DNA of 64,000 nucleotides from Schistocerca nitens (Eukaryota; Arthropoda; Insecta; Orthoptera; Acrididae): positions 710,479,202-710,543,201 of the forward strand of contig NC_064617.1 of the NCBI RefSeq assembly GCF_023898315.1. Direction: 5' to 3'. Under the pieces are notes generated by a model. The model was given only the letters and a program-made list of their open reading frames with translations. It made no database searches and had not been told where the DNA came from. The translations under genes were made by a program, and so were the position numbers. Shown one piece after another: positions 31,931 to 43,503 of this stretch (the stretch's first letter is position 1; each line of letters opens with the position of its first letter).

Positions 31931-32239
31931 TTGTCTATGACTTTCAGTCTCATTTATTGTTATTGCAAATTCTAATCCTAAGCTGATAAGCCATAAATAC
32001 AACTTTCCTGTTTTCTGTGAAAGCATATGTGAGAATGAAAACAAAACAACACATAGTTGTGTATACAATTTATGTTTAAAATATTTATAATGAAAGAAAC
32101 AATTTATCTAATGGCTTAAATGCCACACAATCACAGTTAAAACTGGCTGTGAGAAAGAAAACAAAACCACATGTTTTTACAGCAGAGCATTTTCTTTGTC
32201 GCAGTTGGTTTTAATCGAAAACTTCTATACTGTTGTTTA

Positions 32240-32970
32240 AAAAAATATAAAGCTTATGTCTGTCTGAATGTTTAATAGAGTGCCATTTAAAATTTGAAGT
32301 AGATTGGTCAAGAACTTTTAGAGATTTTTTGTTAACAATGTTTCACTATTGTATATTTTATACATATTTATATATCACATACATTAAAAAATATATCCCT
32401 ATATGCATTCAAATGTTGATTAGAGTAATATGTAAAAATTTGAAATGAATCAGTCAAGTACTCTTTTAAATTTTTTTGTAAGATTTTCGTTTTGTGTATT
32501 ACATACATATTTATATATTAAAAATATATAGCCTATTGTCCATCTGAATGTTCATTAGAGTATCACGTAAAATTTTAAGTAAATCTGTAAAGAATTTTTT
32601 TAGACTTTTGGTAACAATGTTTTCAATTTACAGATTACTTATTTAGTTACATATATTATAATTGGTACATAAAAACATGCATACTCGAAAGCAATGTTAT
32701 GTCAAAATTTCAAAGCAATCTGTGAAAATTTTTTGGAGATTCAACATTTTGAACAAGTGACCATTTACATTTTTATTTATATGTCCCCTTTATATATTAC
32801 ATATTTATTTATATACTATATATGTTAAAAGTAGGTGTAAACTAACACAAACATATTTGAATGTAACATTGTGTCAAAATTTTGAATAAATTGGTGAATA
32901 ACGTTTGAAGATTTAAGATTTCGACAAATGAATACTTAAATTTTTATTTATGTAGATATTTAATTTTTAA
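32240..32970. repeat. five diverged tandem units of about 140-155 bp
   Basis: The units begin near 32250, 32392, 32526, 32675 and 32830. Each contains, in order, a GTCTGTCTGAATGTT-like start, a TTAGAGT(A/G)..ATGTAAAATTT block, a GAA(G)TAAAT.GGT.AA block and an AT-rich end with ACATATTTATATAT. The last two units are the most diverged. No ORF. Looks like an old satellite or microsatellite-spread repeat. Confidence 0.65.
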
Positions 32971-34437
32971 TTTTATTTCAGATTTCGTCAGGTAAAGGCC
33001 CAATATAACTGAGTATAAAATTCAGAAACACAATTCAAAGTTAAACTGTAGTTACATTGTAGAGACATAGTAATCTTTTTTAAGTTAATATTTGTACACT
33101 TTGCTTTTATTCTTTGTAGCTTGCTTCTTTCCTACTTCTGTTAGTGCAAAACAAAATCTGTTGATTTAATGTGTCACTAGACTATGAAATGATGATTGCA
33201 ACTGAACTTGACTTGATTCGTGAAACTTTGTTAGTCAAAGTTGACAGCAGTTCACAGCAAAATAATCTGTGACCAACAATTAAACACTGCAGATTTCCAT
33301 GTTTGGCTTGATCTGACTATGTTGTCTCAAATCAGCCACTTCATACAGTTATGCCTTAGTCACCAACTAGCCTGGGAGAGCAGTCGAGTAAAAATAACTT
33401 ATTGTAAACAAGGCATGTTAAAATGTATTCACAGTTATTAAGTGCCCAAAAGTATGCTTGAAAAAGTCTGCCTCTTTGTTACTAAAGGGGCCTCATAAAT
33501 CTAGCTGGTTCTCAAAAATCTGTTAAGAGAGTGGAATGGTACATTGCAAGTGATCACCAGCACCACAGCAAGCTGCCATGGATCTGAAATCTAAATAGAA
33601 GAGTAAACCCTTGCAGCAAACTACACCATATCTTTAAGTATAATAAAGATTGCAAATTATATGAGAGATAAATTCATTAGGCTCATGGTAAGACCATACA
33701 TCACAAATTCCATGAATGTTTTAAATGCCAGAATTTTTGGTGTAGCACTCAGGGGTGTGTCAAATACCATGCGGAGTGGCTGCTTATGCTGATGAAACCA
33801 AATTCACTGCCACCAATTGCTGTGAGAGCTGCTCAGATAAACACCAAGTGTGGAGCAGGTAAAGGACCTTTTTTTTCTGGAAGAGAAAAGAGTCTAACAA
33901 GGCAAACACAACTTAATGTACATTACTGAGGCAACAATGGCATAAATGTCCCCTCAGTCCTCCTACATTTTTAATTTGTTTATGGTTGCTCTCAGGACAA
34001 TCTTGGGAAAACAAGTCTTACCATGAAAGTGACACAAACAAATACTCATGGAAGCGCATCTGTGAAAGGAAAGTTTACAGTTAGCCTACTGTTGACTTCA
34101 AACTAGCTCTAGCATCTGAAGTTGCAACTCAAGAAGCAAAAAAGAAACGTCCAAAGAAAAGGAAGCTCCAGCCTAAGAAATATGTGAAAACATAAGCTAA
34201 CTGATACAATGCTAGGAAACTAGCAAAAATAAGTAGACCTTATGTGTCATCCATTATTTCAGATTATCAGAACTACTTTCACTTCTCCTCCTTCAAATAT
34301 AGGTTTTCCTACTCACAGAGGGGATACGGAAGACAAAATCCTTGGGCCTATCAGTTTTTAAACGTTAACAATCCCGGGAGAGGGACATTAAGTCTGAGGG
34401 ACTAATGAAAGTCCCCTGTGGATGCTGGGCATTGTTA
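32971..34437. other. no supported gene
   Basis: AT-rich non-coding sequence. One stretch at about 34094-34195 (+) reads LALASEVATQEAKKKRPKKR then KLQPKKYVKT and a stop. It is strongly basic and may be the end of a decayed ORF, but the upstream frame is closed (stop before VDFKLA) and I recognise no family. Confidence 0.4.
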
Positions 34438-34442
34438 GTAAG

Positions 34443-34808
34443 GCAGTGACTGCTAAATTGATTGCTACACACGTCGGCTGCTGTGGTCACACACATTGGC
34501 TCTGTTTGCGCCATCCAGAGATGCAGTTGTGACCCGAGTTGAGTGATAGTACGGTGACAAGTGAACGGCATCAACTGCCAAGTTTGTGTCCACCACTTGG
34601 AGTGCTGTATTAATGTTTATTACCTACTCCTTGGAGTTGTAACTCATTTACTTCCATATTTATTCCGTTCTCTGCTTGCTGTATATTGACAAGTCTCCTG
34701 TAGGAACAGATTATTTTTTTTTGCATTAATAAAACTATTCAAGCCTATTCTCAGCATGTGATTGACTACTTATTAAGTACAGACAGCACAACACCATCTA
34801 ACATTCCC
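34443..34808 (+). repeat. 5' LTR of Ty3/gypsy element 2
   Basis: It aligns with 40476-40817: GCAGTGACTGCTA, GGTCACACACATT, ACCAAGTTTGTG/GCCAAGTTTGTG, CTTGGAGTGCTGT.TTAATGTT, TTGGAGTTGTAACTCA.TTAC, CATTAATAAAACT.TTCAA, CAGCATGTGATTGA. It contains AATAAA (34730-34735). The 5-mer GTAAG abuts the outer ends (34438-34442 and 40818-40822). A PBS-like TGGTGACCGTGACATGA follows directly. The ends are not the usual TG/CA, so the exact limits are tentative. Confidence 0.8.
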
Positions 34809-37800
34809 TTCAGTGGTGACCGTGACATGATTAACTCTGAGAAGACTGGTCCTGTAATAATACTGATTGCAGTATGGAACCACCTGCAGTATCACGACTA
34901 GTCATTCACCTCCAACCATTTTGGCCACATAATCCAGTTATCTGCCTTGCCCAGGTCAAGTCCAGCTTTTGATATGCCAGAATAACAACAGATACAACTA
35001 AATTTCCATTGATAGTGAATCAGCTGGATCAACACTACACTTCCGTGATTCAGCAGAGAATGCCTATGAAAGATTGAAAACAGAGCTTATTTGTAGAGTC
35101 ACAGTGCGGCAGGAAGACTGTATGACAGGTGCTGACTCAGGAAGACATGTTGTTGTTGTTGTTGTGGTCTTCAGTCCTGAGACTGGTTTGATGCAGCTCT
35201 CCATGCTAATCTATCCTGTGCAAGCTCCTTCATCTCCCAGTACCTACTGCAACCTAAATTCTTCTGAATCTGCTTAGTGTATTCATCTCTTGGTCTCCCT
35301 CTACGATTTTTACCCTCCACGCTGCCCTCCAATGCTAAATTTGTGATCCCTTGATGCCTCAGGACATGTCCTACCAACCGATCCCTTCTTCTAGTCAAGT
35401 TGTGCCACAAACTTCTCTTCTCCCCAATCCTATTCAATACCTCCTCATTAGTTACGTGATCTACCCACCTTATCTTCAGCATTCTTCTGTAGCACCACAT
35501 TTCGAAAGCTTCCATTCTCTTCTTGTCCAAACTGGTTATCGTCCATGTTTCACTTCCATACATGGCTACACTCCATACAAATACTTTCAGAAACGACTTC
35601 CTGACACTTAAATCTATACTCGATGTTAACAAATTTCTCTTCTTCAGAAACGCTTTCCTTGCCATTGCCAGTCTACATTTTATATCCTCTCTACTTCAAC
35701 CATCATCAGTTATTTTGCTCCCCAAATAGCAAAACTCCTTTACTACTTTAAGTGCCTCATTTCCTAATCTAATTCCCTCAGCATCACCCGACTTATTTCG
35801 ACTACATTCCATTATCCTCGTTTTTCTTTTGTTGATGTTCATCTTATATCCTCCTTTCAAGACACTGTCCATTCCATTCAACTGCTCTTCCAAGTCCTTT
35901 GCTGTCTCTGACAGAATAACAATGTCATCGGCGAACCTCAAAGTTTTTATTTGTTCTCCTTGGATTTTAATACCTACTCTGAATTTTTCTTTTGTTTCCT
36001 TTACTGCTTGCTCAATATACAGATTGAATAACATCGGGGAGAGGCTACAACCCTGTCTCACTCCCTTCCCAACCACTGCTTCGCTTTCATGCCCCTTGAC
36101 TCTTATAACTGCCATCTGGTTTCTGTACAAATTGTAAATAGCCTTTCGCTCCCTGTATTTTACCCCTGCCACCTTCAGAGTTTGAAAGACAGTATTCCAG
36201 TTAACATTGTCAAAAGCTTTCTCTAAGTCTACAAATGCTAGAAACGTAGGTTTGCCTTTTCTTAATCTTTCTTCTAAGATAAGTCGTAAGGTCAGTATTG
36301 CCTCATTTGTTCCAACATTTCTACGGAATCCAAACTGATCTTCCCCGAGGTCCGCTTCTACCAGTTTTTCCATTCGTCTGTAAAGAATTCGCATTAGTAT
36401 TTTGCATCCATGACTTATTAAACTGATTTTTCGGTAATTTTCACATCTGTCAGCACCTGCTTTCTTTGGGACTGGAATTATTATATTCTTCTTGAAGTCT
36501 GAGGGTATTTTGCCTGTCTCATACATCTTGCTCACCAGACGGTAGAGTTTTGTCTCCCAAGGCCGTCAGTAGTTCTAATGGAATGATGTCTACTCCCGGG
36601 GCCTTGTTTTGACTCAGGTCTTTCAGTGCTCTGTCAAACTCTTCGCGCAGTATCGTATCTTCATCTACATCCTCTTCCATTTCCATAATATTGTCCTCAA
36701 GTACATCGCCCTTGTATAGACCCTCTATATACTCCTTCCACCTTTCTGCCTTCCCTTCTTTGCTTAGAACTGGGTTTCCATCTGAGCTCGTGATATTCAT
36801 ACAAGTGGTTCTCTTCTCTCCAAAGGTCTCTTTAATTTTCCTGTAGGCAGTATCTATCTTACCCCTCGTGAGATAAGTCTCTACATCCTTACATTTGTCT
36901 TCTAGCCATCCCTGCTTAGCCATTTTGCACTTCCTGTCGATCTAATTTTTGAGACGTTTGTATTCCTTTTTGCCTGCTTCATTTACTGCATTTTTATATT
37001 TTCTCCTTTCATCAATTACATTCATTATTTCTTCTGTTACCCAAGGATTTCTATTAGCCATCGTCTTTTTACCTACTTGATCGTCTGCTGCCTTCACTAC
37101 TTCATCCCTCAGAGCTACCCAATCTTCTTCAACTGTATTTATTTCCCCCATTCCTGTTAATTGTTCCCTTATGCTCTCCCTGAAACACTCTACAGCCTCT
37201 GGTTTAGTCAGTTTATCCAGGTCCCATCTCCTTAAATTCCCACCTTTTTGTAGTTTCTTCAGTTTTAATCTACAGTTCATAACCAATAGATTGTGGTCAG
37301 AGTCCACATCTGCCCCTGGAAATGTCTTGCAATTTAAGACCTGGTTCCTAAATCTCTGTCTTACCATTATATAATCTATCTGATACCTTTTAGTGTCTCC
37401 ATGATTCTTCTTTTATGATTCTTGAACCAAGTGTTAGCTATGATTAAGTTATGCCCTGTGCAAAATTCTACCAGATGGCTTCCTCTTTCATTTCTTCCCC
37501 CCAATCCATATTCACCTACTATGTTTCCTTCTCTCCCTTTTCCTACTGACGAATTCCAGTCACCCACAACTATTTAATTTTCGTCACCCTTTACTACCAG
37601 AATAATTTCTTTTATCTCATCATACATTTCATCTATTTCTTCATCATCTGCAGAGCTAGTTGGCATATAAACTTGTACTACTGCAGTAGGTGTGGGCTTC
37701 GTATCTATCTTGGCCACAATAATGCATTCACTATGCTGTTTGTAGTAGCTTACCCGCACTCCTATTTTTTTTATTCATTATTAAACCAACTCCTGCATTA

Positions 37801-40475
37801 CCCCTATTTGATTTTGTATTTATAACCCTGTAATCACCAGACCAAAAGTCTTGTTCCTCCTTCCACTGAGCTTCACTAATTCCCACTATATCTAACTTTA
37901 ACCTATCCATTTCCCTTTTTAAATTTGCTAACCTACCTGCCCAATTAAGGGATCTGGCATTCCATGCTCCGATCCGTAGAACGCCAATTTTCGTTCTCCT
38001 GATAATGACGTCCTCTTGAGTAGTCCCTGCCCGGAGATCCGAATGGGGGACTATTTTACCTCCGGAATATTTTACCCAAGAGGATGTCATCATCATTTAA
38101 TCATACAGTAAAGCTGCATGCCCTCGGGAAAGTTTACGGCTGTAGTTTCCCCTTGTTTTGAGCCGTTCGCAGTACCAGCACAGCAAGGCCATTTTGGTTA
38201 ATGTTACAAGGCCAGATCAGTCAATCATCCAGACTGTTGCCCCTGCAACTACTGAAAAGGCTGCTGCCCCTCTTCAGGAATCACATGTTTGTCTGGCGTC
38301 TCAACAGATACCCCTCCGTTGTGGTTGCACCTACGGTACGGCCATCTGTATCGCTGAGGCACGCAAGCCTCTCCACAGTAACGGCAAGGTCCATGGTTCA
38401 TGGAGGGGGAGGGGGGGGGGGCAGGAAGACAGAAGACATAGGTGACAGAAAACTGCCACAGTATCTGTGACACTTCTTCAACAAGGGGGACATCGAAACA
38501 GTGCCTGACGATCTCTTGCACACTCTATGGAGCATCTGTCTGCTCCTGCAGGTGAAGGTGATCATCACTTCACAGGCAGAGATGTCTCTTGATGCTGTTG
38601 TGCAACTGGCTGACTGCATCCAAGAAGCTATAGCTCTGAAACAACTGGTTAGTGCTGTGACTATGTCTGGTAGTGGTGCATTGTGACTCTTCCCATCTCA
38701 GGTGTTGATTACAATGATCTGTCTACCAAAGCTGCTGCACTGAGCGCAAACATTGACACACTGATGTTGCAAGGAGGTCCTAGCCTCTACAGAGGACATA
38801 GCCATACATGATCTAGAAGTCATTCTTTGACTCAGTCCATATCAGATGCTGATCCACCAACTTGCTGGTACCACAGAACACATTAGCCCCTTCCCAACTA
38901 CATCCCAGCACGTATTCATTACTGGCAGGGTATCAAGTTGGAAGTATTTAATAGAGTGCAGAGGCCAACATAAATAACCTTCCCAGAGTGTCACTGCACT
39001 GTTTCAGGCTGCCCGCAGCATTAGACTAGTCTGTAACTAATAACTAAACAACTGCAGCATAAGACACAGGGTGTGAAGAGTTGAATTTGGGACTCTGCCA
39101 TCAATTCACAAGCGATTTTACTCTAGCAAATGTGGTCGAAGCAGTTACAGATGCTGATGTCCCATCTCACTACCAGTTCTGCCAGACATGGCAAATGCCT
39201 GCCTAGTGGACAGTAGTACTGGACTTATGGCCACTGGATATCATGATGCCAGAATGTACAACATCAAGGTCACAGAGGTTGCGGATGAGGAGTACTGCCC
39301 AATGCTTCATGTGTTCTAGACCTTAACAAGACCTCCAGGTGTACCACAGCAAGTCTTGCGTGATGCTGTGCACTACATAAAAGCCATGGATGGACCCCTG
39401 AGAAGGTTGGCTCCAGGACACTTTGCCATTGCTAATGCTGAATTCAACAATGTGTTGTGAGAAGGCATCATCCAACCGTTCAGTAGCCCATGGGGTTCTG
39501 CACTGCATTTAGTACCCAAAAGGGGAGGAGGCGATGATGGAATGCCTAACTCACAAATCATGCCTGATTGCTACCCAGTGCCACTATTAAGAGGTTATGA
39601 CCACATGCTGCACGGAGACACTGCATAGTGTTAGAGACTGCATGAAGGCATATACCCATATTCAGAGGACATTCCTAAGACCACAATTATTATGCCATTT
39701 GGGTTTTATGAGAGCGAGTTTATGGTTTTTGGCCTACATAATGCTGCACAAACCTGGCAGCGGCTCATCAAACTGTCTTGTGCAGGTTGACATTTTGTTT
39801 GGCCTATTTGGATAATGTGATAGTATAGTCAATGTCCCAATGTTCAACACTGCCAGCACCTGAGAGAAGTTTTTGACCGTTTTGAAAAGTGCAGCATGGT
39901 GTTGGATGTGGTGAAATTTGTGTTTTAGACAATCTGAAGTCGAATCCCGTGGTCACTGAATGTCTTCAGCAGGCTCATTACCACTCACTGAGAAGATTGA
40001 GGACACATTGCAGCTATCTAAGCTGTCTGCAATAAAAAACTACGTAAATATATAGAAAAGCTCAATTTTTAGTGCCAGCATTTAACACATACTGCAGAAC
40101 AAAAGGCACCATTGAATGCAGCACTGGCTAGTCCCAAGGTTAAGAGCAAGTCTCTTGTGCATTGGACCAAGGAGATGAATGAAGCTTCGGAAATGACCAA
40201 AAAGAGCCTAGCACAAGCAGCCCTGCTCATGCACCCCTAGCTTCAAGCTCCAATGGCATTAGTGGTGGACACCAGTCAGTTAGCCATTGGTGCAGTCCTC
40301 CAGCAATAGATGGACAAAGTGTGGCAGCCAGGCAGATGCGACTCCTCGACTTCCAACCCTGGTGTCACAATAAGTTGACAGAATCTACATGCACTACCTG
40401 CCCCCAGACGACATGTCCACTCCTTGGTCTGATTCATGAAGATATTCCAGCTTCACTTTCACCAAGGGGGCTCCT
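34809..40475 (+). pseudogene. Ty3/gypsy gag-pol, element 2, decayed and split by an RTE
   Basis: Gag begins before the RTE (YTSVIQQRMPM, TELICRVTVRQEDC) and continues after it at 38432 (GDRKLPQYL, FFNKGDIETVPDDLLHTLWS, AEMSLDAVVQLADCIQEA). RT follows in broken frames: ATCLVDSSTGL, VPQQVLRDAVHYIKAMDGPL, EFNNVL, EGIIQPFSSPWGSALHLVPK and MPDCYPVPLL, then AAQTWQRLIK and HLREVFDRFEKCSMVLD. The start of RNase H (LVVDTSQLAIGAVLQQ) is at about 40260-40310. The sequence then jumps within about 150 nt to a purine tract (CACCAAGGGGGCT) and the 3' LTR, so most of RNase H and all of integrase are deleted. The copy is old and defective. Confidence 0.8.
35148..38421 (-). mobile_element. RTE family A, copy C, full-length but disabled
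   Basis: It is bounded by the 10-mer CAGGAAGACA (35138-35147 and 38422-38431). The sequence is close to copy B throughout, including the 5' UTR and uORF. The ORF is broken at six or more places: an extra A near 37760, a TAG near 37573, a deletion of about 16 nt near 37395, a TAG near 36942 (AATTAG against AATGAG), a deletion of about 11 nt near 36553, and a TGA near 35697 (CGA to TGA). Motif B is GCSLSPMLF, the likely ancestral form. The 5' end carries a C-rich run on the minus strand (38403-38421). It interrupts gag of gypsy element 2. Confidence 0.9.
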
Positions 40476-40817
40476 GCAGTGACTGCTACACAAGTCGACT
40501 GCTTGGTCACACACATTAGCTTCATTCTTTCCATCCAGACAAGTGTGTAGAGTGACTGTGCAGTGACATATGAATGGCATCAAACACCAAGTTTGTGGCT
40601 GCTGCTTGGAGTGCTGTGTTAATGTTTATTACTTACTTCTTGGAGTTGTAACTCACTTACTTTCTGTTTATTCTGTTTTCTGTGTATTGACAGATCATCT
40701 ACAGCAACTGATCCTTTCCCTTCTGTTCTTCACATTAATAAAACTGTTCAAACCTATTTTCAGCATGTGATTGAGCACTTATTAAGTATAGGTAGCACCA
40801 CATGATCTAATATTCCT
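40476..40817 (+). repeat. 3' LTR of Ty3/gypsy element 2
   Basis: Pairs with 34443-34808 and is preceded by the purine tract AAGGGGGCT. About 80% identity between the two LTRs by eye points to an old insertion. The outer flank GTAAG matches the 5' side. Confidence 0.8.
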
Positions 40818-40852
40818 GTAAGTAACATTTGGCATGTATATCTACTACTGAC

Positions 40853-40930
40853 TGAGACTTTGTAGTACTTAAGACATTGCCCTATTGCTCAAGAGTCAAG
40901 AGGGACAGGATTCAAATCACTACATGACAA
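40853..40930 (+). repeat. possible decayed tRNA-derived SINE fragment
   Basis: TGTAGTACTTAAGACATTGCC resembles an A box followed by an anticodon stem, and GGATTCAAATC about 40 nt on resembles a B box. It is weak and not flanked by a visible duplication. Confidence 0.3.
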
Positions 40931-40965
40931 CCCAAATTTTAAGTTTTATAAACATTTCCAAAGTT

Positions 40966-41240
40966 TCCAGAATGAGATTTTCACTCTGCAGCGGAGTGTG
41001 CGCTGATATGAAACTTCCTGGCAGATTAAAACTGTGTGCCCGACCGAGACTCGAACTCGGGACCTTTGCCTTTCGCGGGCAAGTGCTCTGCCAGAAGTAA
41101 AGCTGGCAGAAGTAAAGCTGTGAGTACCGAGCGTGAGTCGTGCTTCGGTAGCTCAGTTGGCAGAGCACTTGCCCGCGAAAGGCAAAGGTCCCGAGTTCGA
41201 GTCTCGGTCGGGCACACAGTTTTAATCTGCCAGGAAGTTT
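40966..41240. mobile_element. palindromic tRNA-derived SINE with 13-bp target duplication
   Basis: The 13-mer CATTTCCAAAGTT flanks it exactly (40953-40965 and 41241-41253). The inside is two tRNA-like sequences head to head. About 84 nt from AAACTTCCTGGCAGATTAAA through GCAAGTGCTCTGCCA in the left arm is a perfect inverted copy of the right arm. The left tRNA copy lacks its 5' half. AGAAGTAAAGCTG is repeated twice between the arms. I recognise this as a very abundant acridid repeat, from memory. Confidence 0.85.
41140..41215 (+). pseudogene. tRNA-like body within the SINE
   Basis: It has TAGCTCAGTTGGCAGAGC (A box, D arm), a TTGCC/GGCAA stem with loop CGCGAAA, and CCGAG-TTCGAGT-CTCGG (B box, T arm). 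The acceptor strands GTGCTTC/CGGGCAC pair with two G-T pairs. The loop would read CGA, but position 33 is G instead of U and there are extra bases before the D arm. A working tRNA gene is therefore unlikely. Confidence 0.7.
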
Positions 41241-41596
41241 CATTTCCAAAGTTGCTTCAGCTAAATATATGGCTTTTATTTAACAAAGAAATTTGCCAAA
41301 ATGCCATGCGAATTGAGAAGATATTTTATTTTTGCTACCAGTTTTGGCAATTCAATATACCATCTTCAGGCCCCTGCATAATAAAAAAAGAGTATACATG
41401 TAGCGCATGTCAAGTTGTACCACAGCAAGCTTTACGGAAAGTGACAGGTGATAATAAAGATACTTAAAAACTACAAATGCAAGTAGCAATGTTAAGATAA
41501 TCCATGTGTACACACAACACAACAAAATAGAATATGTGTACATACTGGTTAGCATTGAAACTATTATAACATCACAGTGTTATAAGAGAATACATA

Positions 41597-42502
41597 CAGT
41601 CTGTTTGAAAAATAACTCCCTAGTTTTAATGTGTCCTAGAATCTATACAAAGTGACATACACTATTCTAGTTTGTGGTGTTTGATTCATCAACTCTCCAA
41701 GTTTGGCTCCCCTGCAGTTGGCAGGTCTGCTTGACCTTGAGATGGCACAAGTGCTGTTTTTTTCCTCTGTTCCCTCAGTTCAGTCCAGCCGTGCAACAAT
41801 GTGTACTCCACAAGAGAAATTGCAGTGTGTTATTTGGCTTGTGAAAACTGAGTCAGTTACAACAGTGCAACATTATTCAGCGCTAACACGACTCTTCCAA
41901 AGTTAAAGTCTGGTGGGGTTTGATGGGAGATCATGTCATTGGTCATTTCATTTTTGTAGAAAAAACAATAAACTGGGACATTTACTATGACATGTTGACA
42001 GGGTGCATCTTTTCCCAAATGGATGATATTGAGCTGGGAAAGGGGCTTGTGTTTTTCCAACAAGGTGGCACCCCCACCTCATTGCAGTGACCATGTGCAT
42101 GCAGCTCGTGACACTCGCTTTCCAGGAAGGTGGATAGGCAGGGCTGGCCCAATACCTTGGCCACCACGAAGCCCAGACTTAACCACTGGACTTTTTCTCT
42201 TGGGATCACATAAAAAATATTGTGTGCAGTGAAAAGATCAGAGACATCAATCATTTACGGGAATAAATTGTCATGGTGGTTGGTTCAGTTACACCTGAAA
42301 TTTTTGTGAATACATGGCACAAAGTGGAATATCGTCTCAACATGTGCAAGGCAACAAATGGATCCCACATTGACGTCTACTAACATTAAACAAAACTTGA
42401 AGGAATTCTCTTTCATGATATGTACTCATTGATGTAAAATTTTCATTAATTTCCCCATTAAATTTATACTTAAAACTAGGGAGTTCTTTTTCAAACACCC
42501 TG
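41597..42502 (+). mobile_element. mariner-type transposon in the left arm, decayed
   Basis: The ends CAGTCTGTTTGAAAAATAAC and (reverse complement of right) CAGGGTGTTTGAAAAAGAAC share ACTCCCTAGTTTTAA next, flanked by TA. Broken + frames give MCTPQEKLQCVIWLVKTES (start of the HTH), LVFFQQGGTP (second Asp motif with Gly for Asp), RWIGRAGPIPWPPRSPDL at 42133-42180, and FLLGSHKKYCVQ. The 906-bp length and the lost first catalytic block indicate an internal deletion. Confidence 0.8.
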
Positions 42503-43503
42503 TATATAAAATTAAAGTATGCAACAGTGTGCATATCTGCAGACTAAGTACTATCACTACTGCTGAAATATTATAATTAGTTGTCACGGCAGCAAAAATG
42601 CAACTTTATGCAAAACCCAGTGGCAGATGACATATTAAGTGAATAACAAAATGCAAAAAACACATGTAGAATGCTAAAAAAACACCTTGAAAACATACAT
42701 TAGCCACCAAATCAAAGAAAAAATACATGGCTTGGTGTCCTGTACATCACTTAACAGGTGTGCAGTACAAGAGTGGAACAAACAAGGACCTCAAATAAGG
42801 GGAGTCCTGCAAAATCTCAGCTGACAATGTCGTACTGTTTCCATGGGAGTAAAAGGTATTACTTTAACAACCTATCTATAAAATGAAGAACCCATCCACA
42901 TAGGAACTGACATGTAGCAAGTTGTATAATGATAGGTAATGTGGAATGGACAAAGCTAAAATATAGGTAAATTTGTAAAGACAAACAAAACACCAAAGTA
43001 TAAGCACACTGATTAGGTAACATACTTGTGCACAAAAGGGGGCAACAATTGTGAGCAAAAAAGGAGTTATTAAATGGCATCATATTATAGACTAATCATG
43101 GATTGGAGCAATACTACTCATTGCAAGTGATGGAGAAACCCAAGATGATGAAAGAATGTGTTGGTACAAGCATAAATTTGCTAGGTGTCTCAAGTCACTT
43201 ACGGCCTGTAGCAGTAGTCCATAAACTCAAAACTTATAACTACCATCATCATAAAACCTTAAACATCATAAAACATGTATCTGGTAAGAACATCATAACA
43301 TTTATGGTGTTTATGGATTTCTGATTGAGGTCAACCTTATGACTGTTATGATTTTTGAGTTTATGGACTACTGTTGTGGCCCACAAGTGGCTTGACACTC
43401 CTGACATATTCAGGCTTGACCAGCACATCCTTTCATCGCCTTAAGTTGCTCCATCACTTGCAGTGTTTTCAGTAGTGTTGTTCCACTCCATGATTAGTTT
43501 ATA

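Noticed and set aside
31663..31986. Ser/Pro/Leu-rich ORFs on both strands
   Set aside because: Products of the CT-rich minisatellite.
32240..32970. CRISPR-like or other spaced repeat array
   Set aside because: Diverged, directly adjacent units in a eukaryotic context. It is tandem repeat DNA without spacers.
34094..34195. Basic ORF end (KKKRPKKRK) as a ribosomal or nuclear protein exon
   Set aside because: No splice acceptor, the upstream frame closes at once, and no family can be recognised from about 30 residues.
41034..41093. Second tRNA-like sequence on the minus strand
   Set aside because: Truncated half of the SINE palindrome. It lacks the D arm, so it is not annotated as a tRNA gene.
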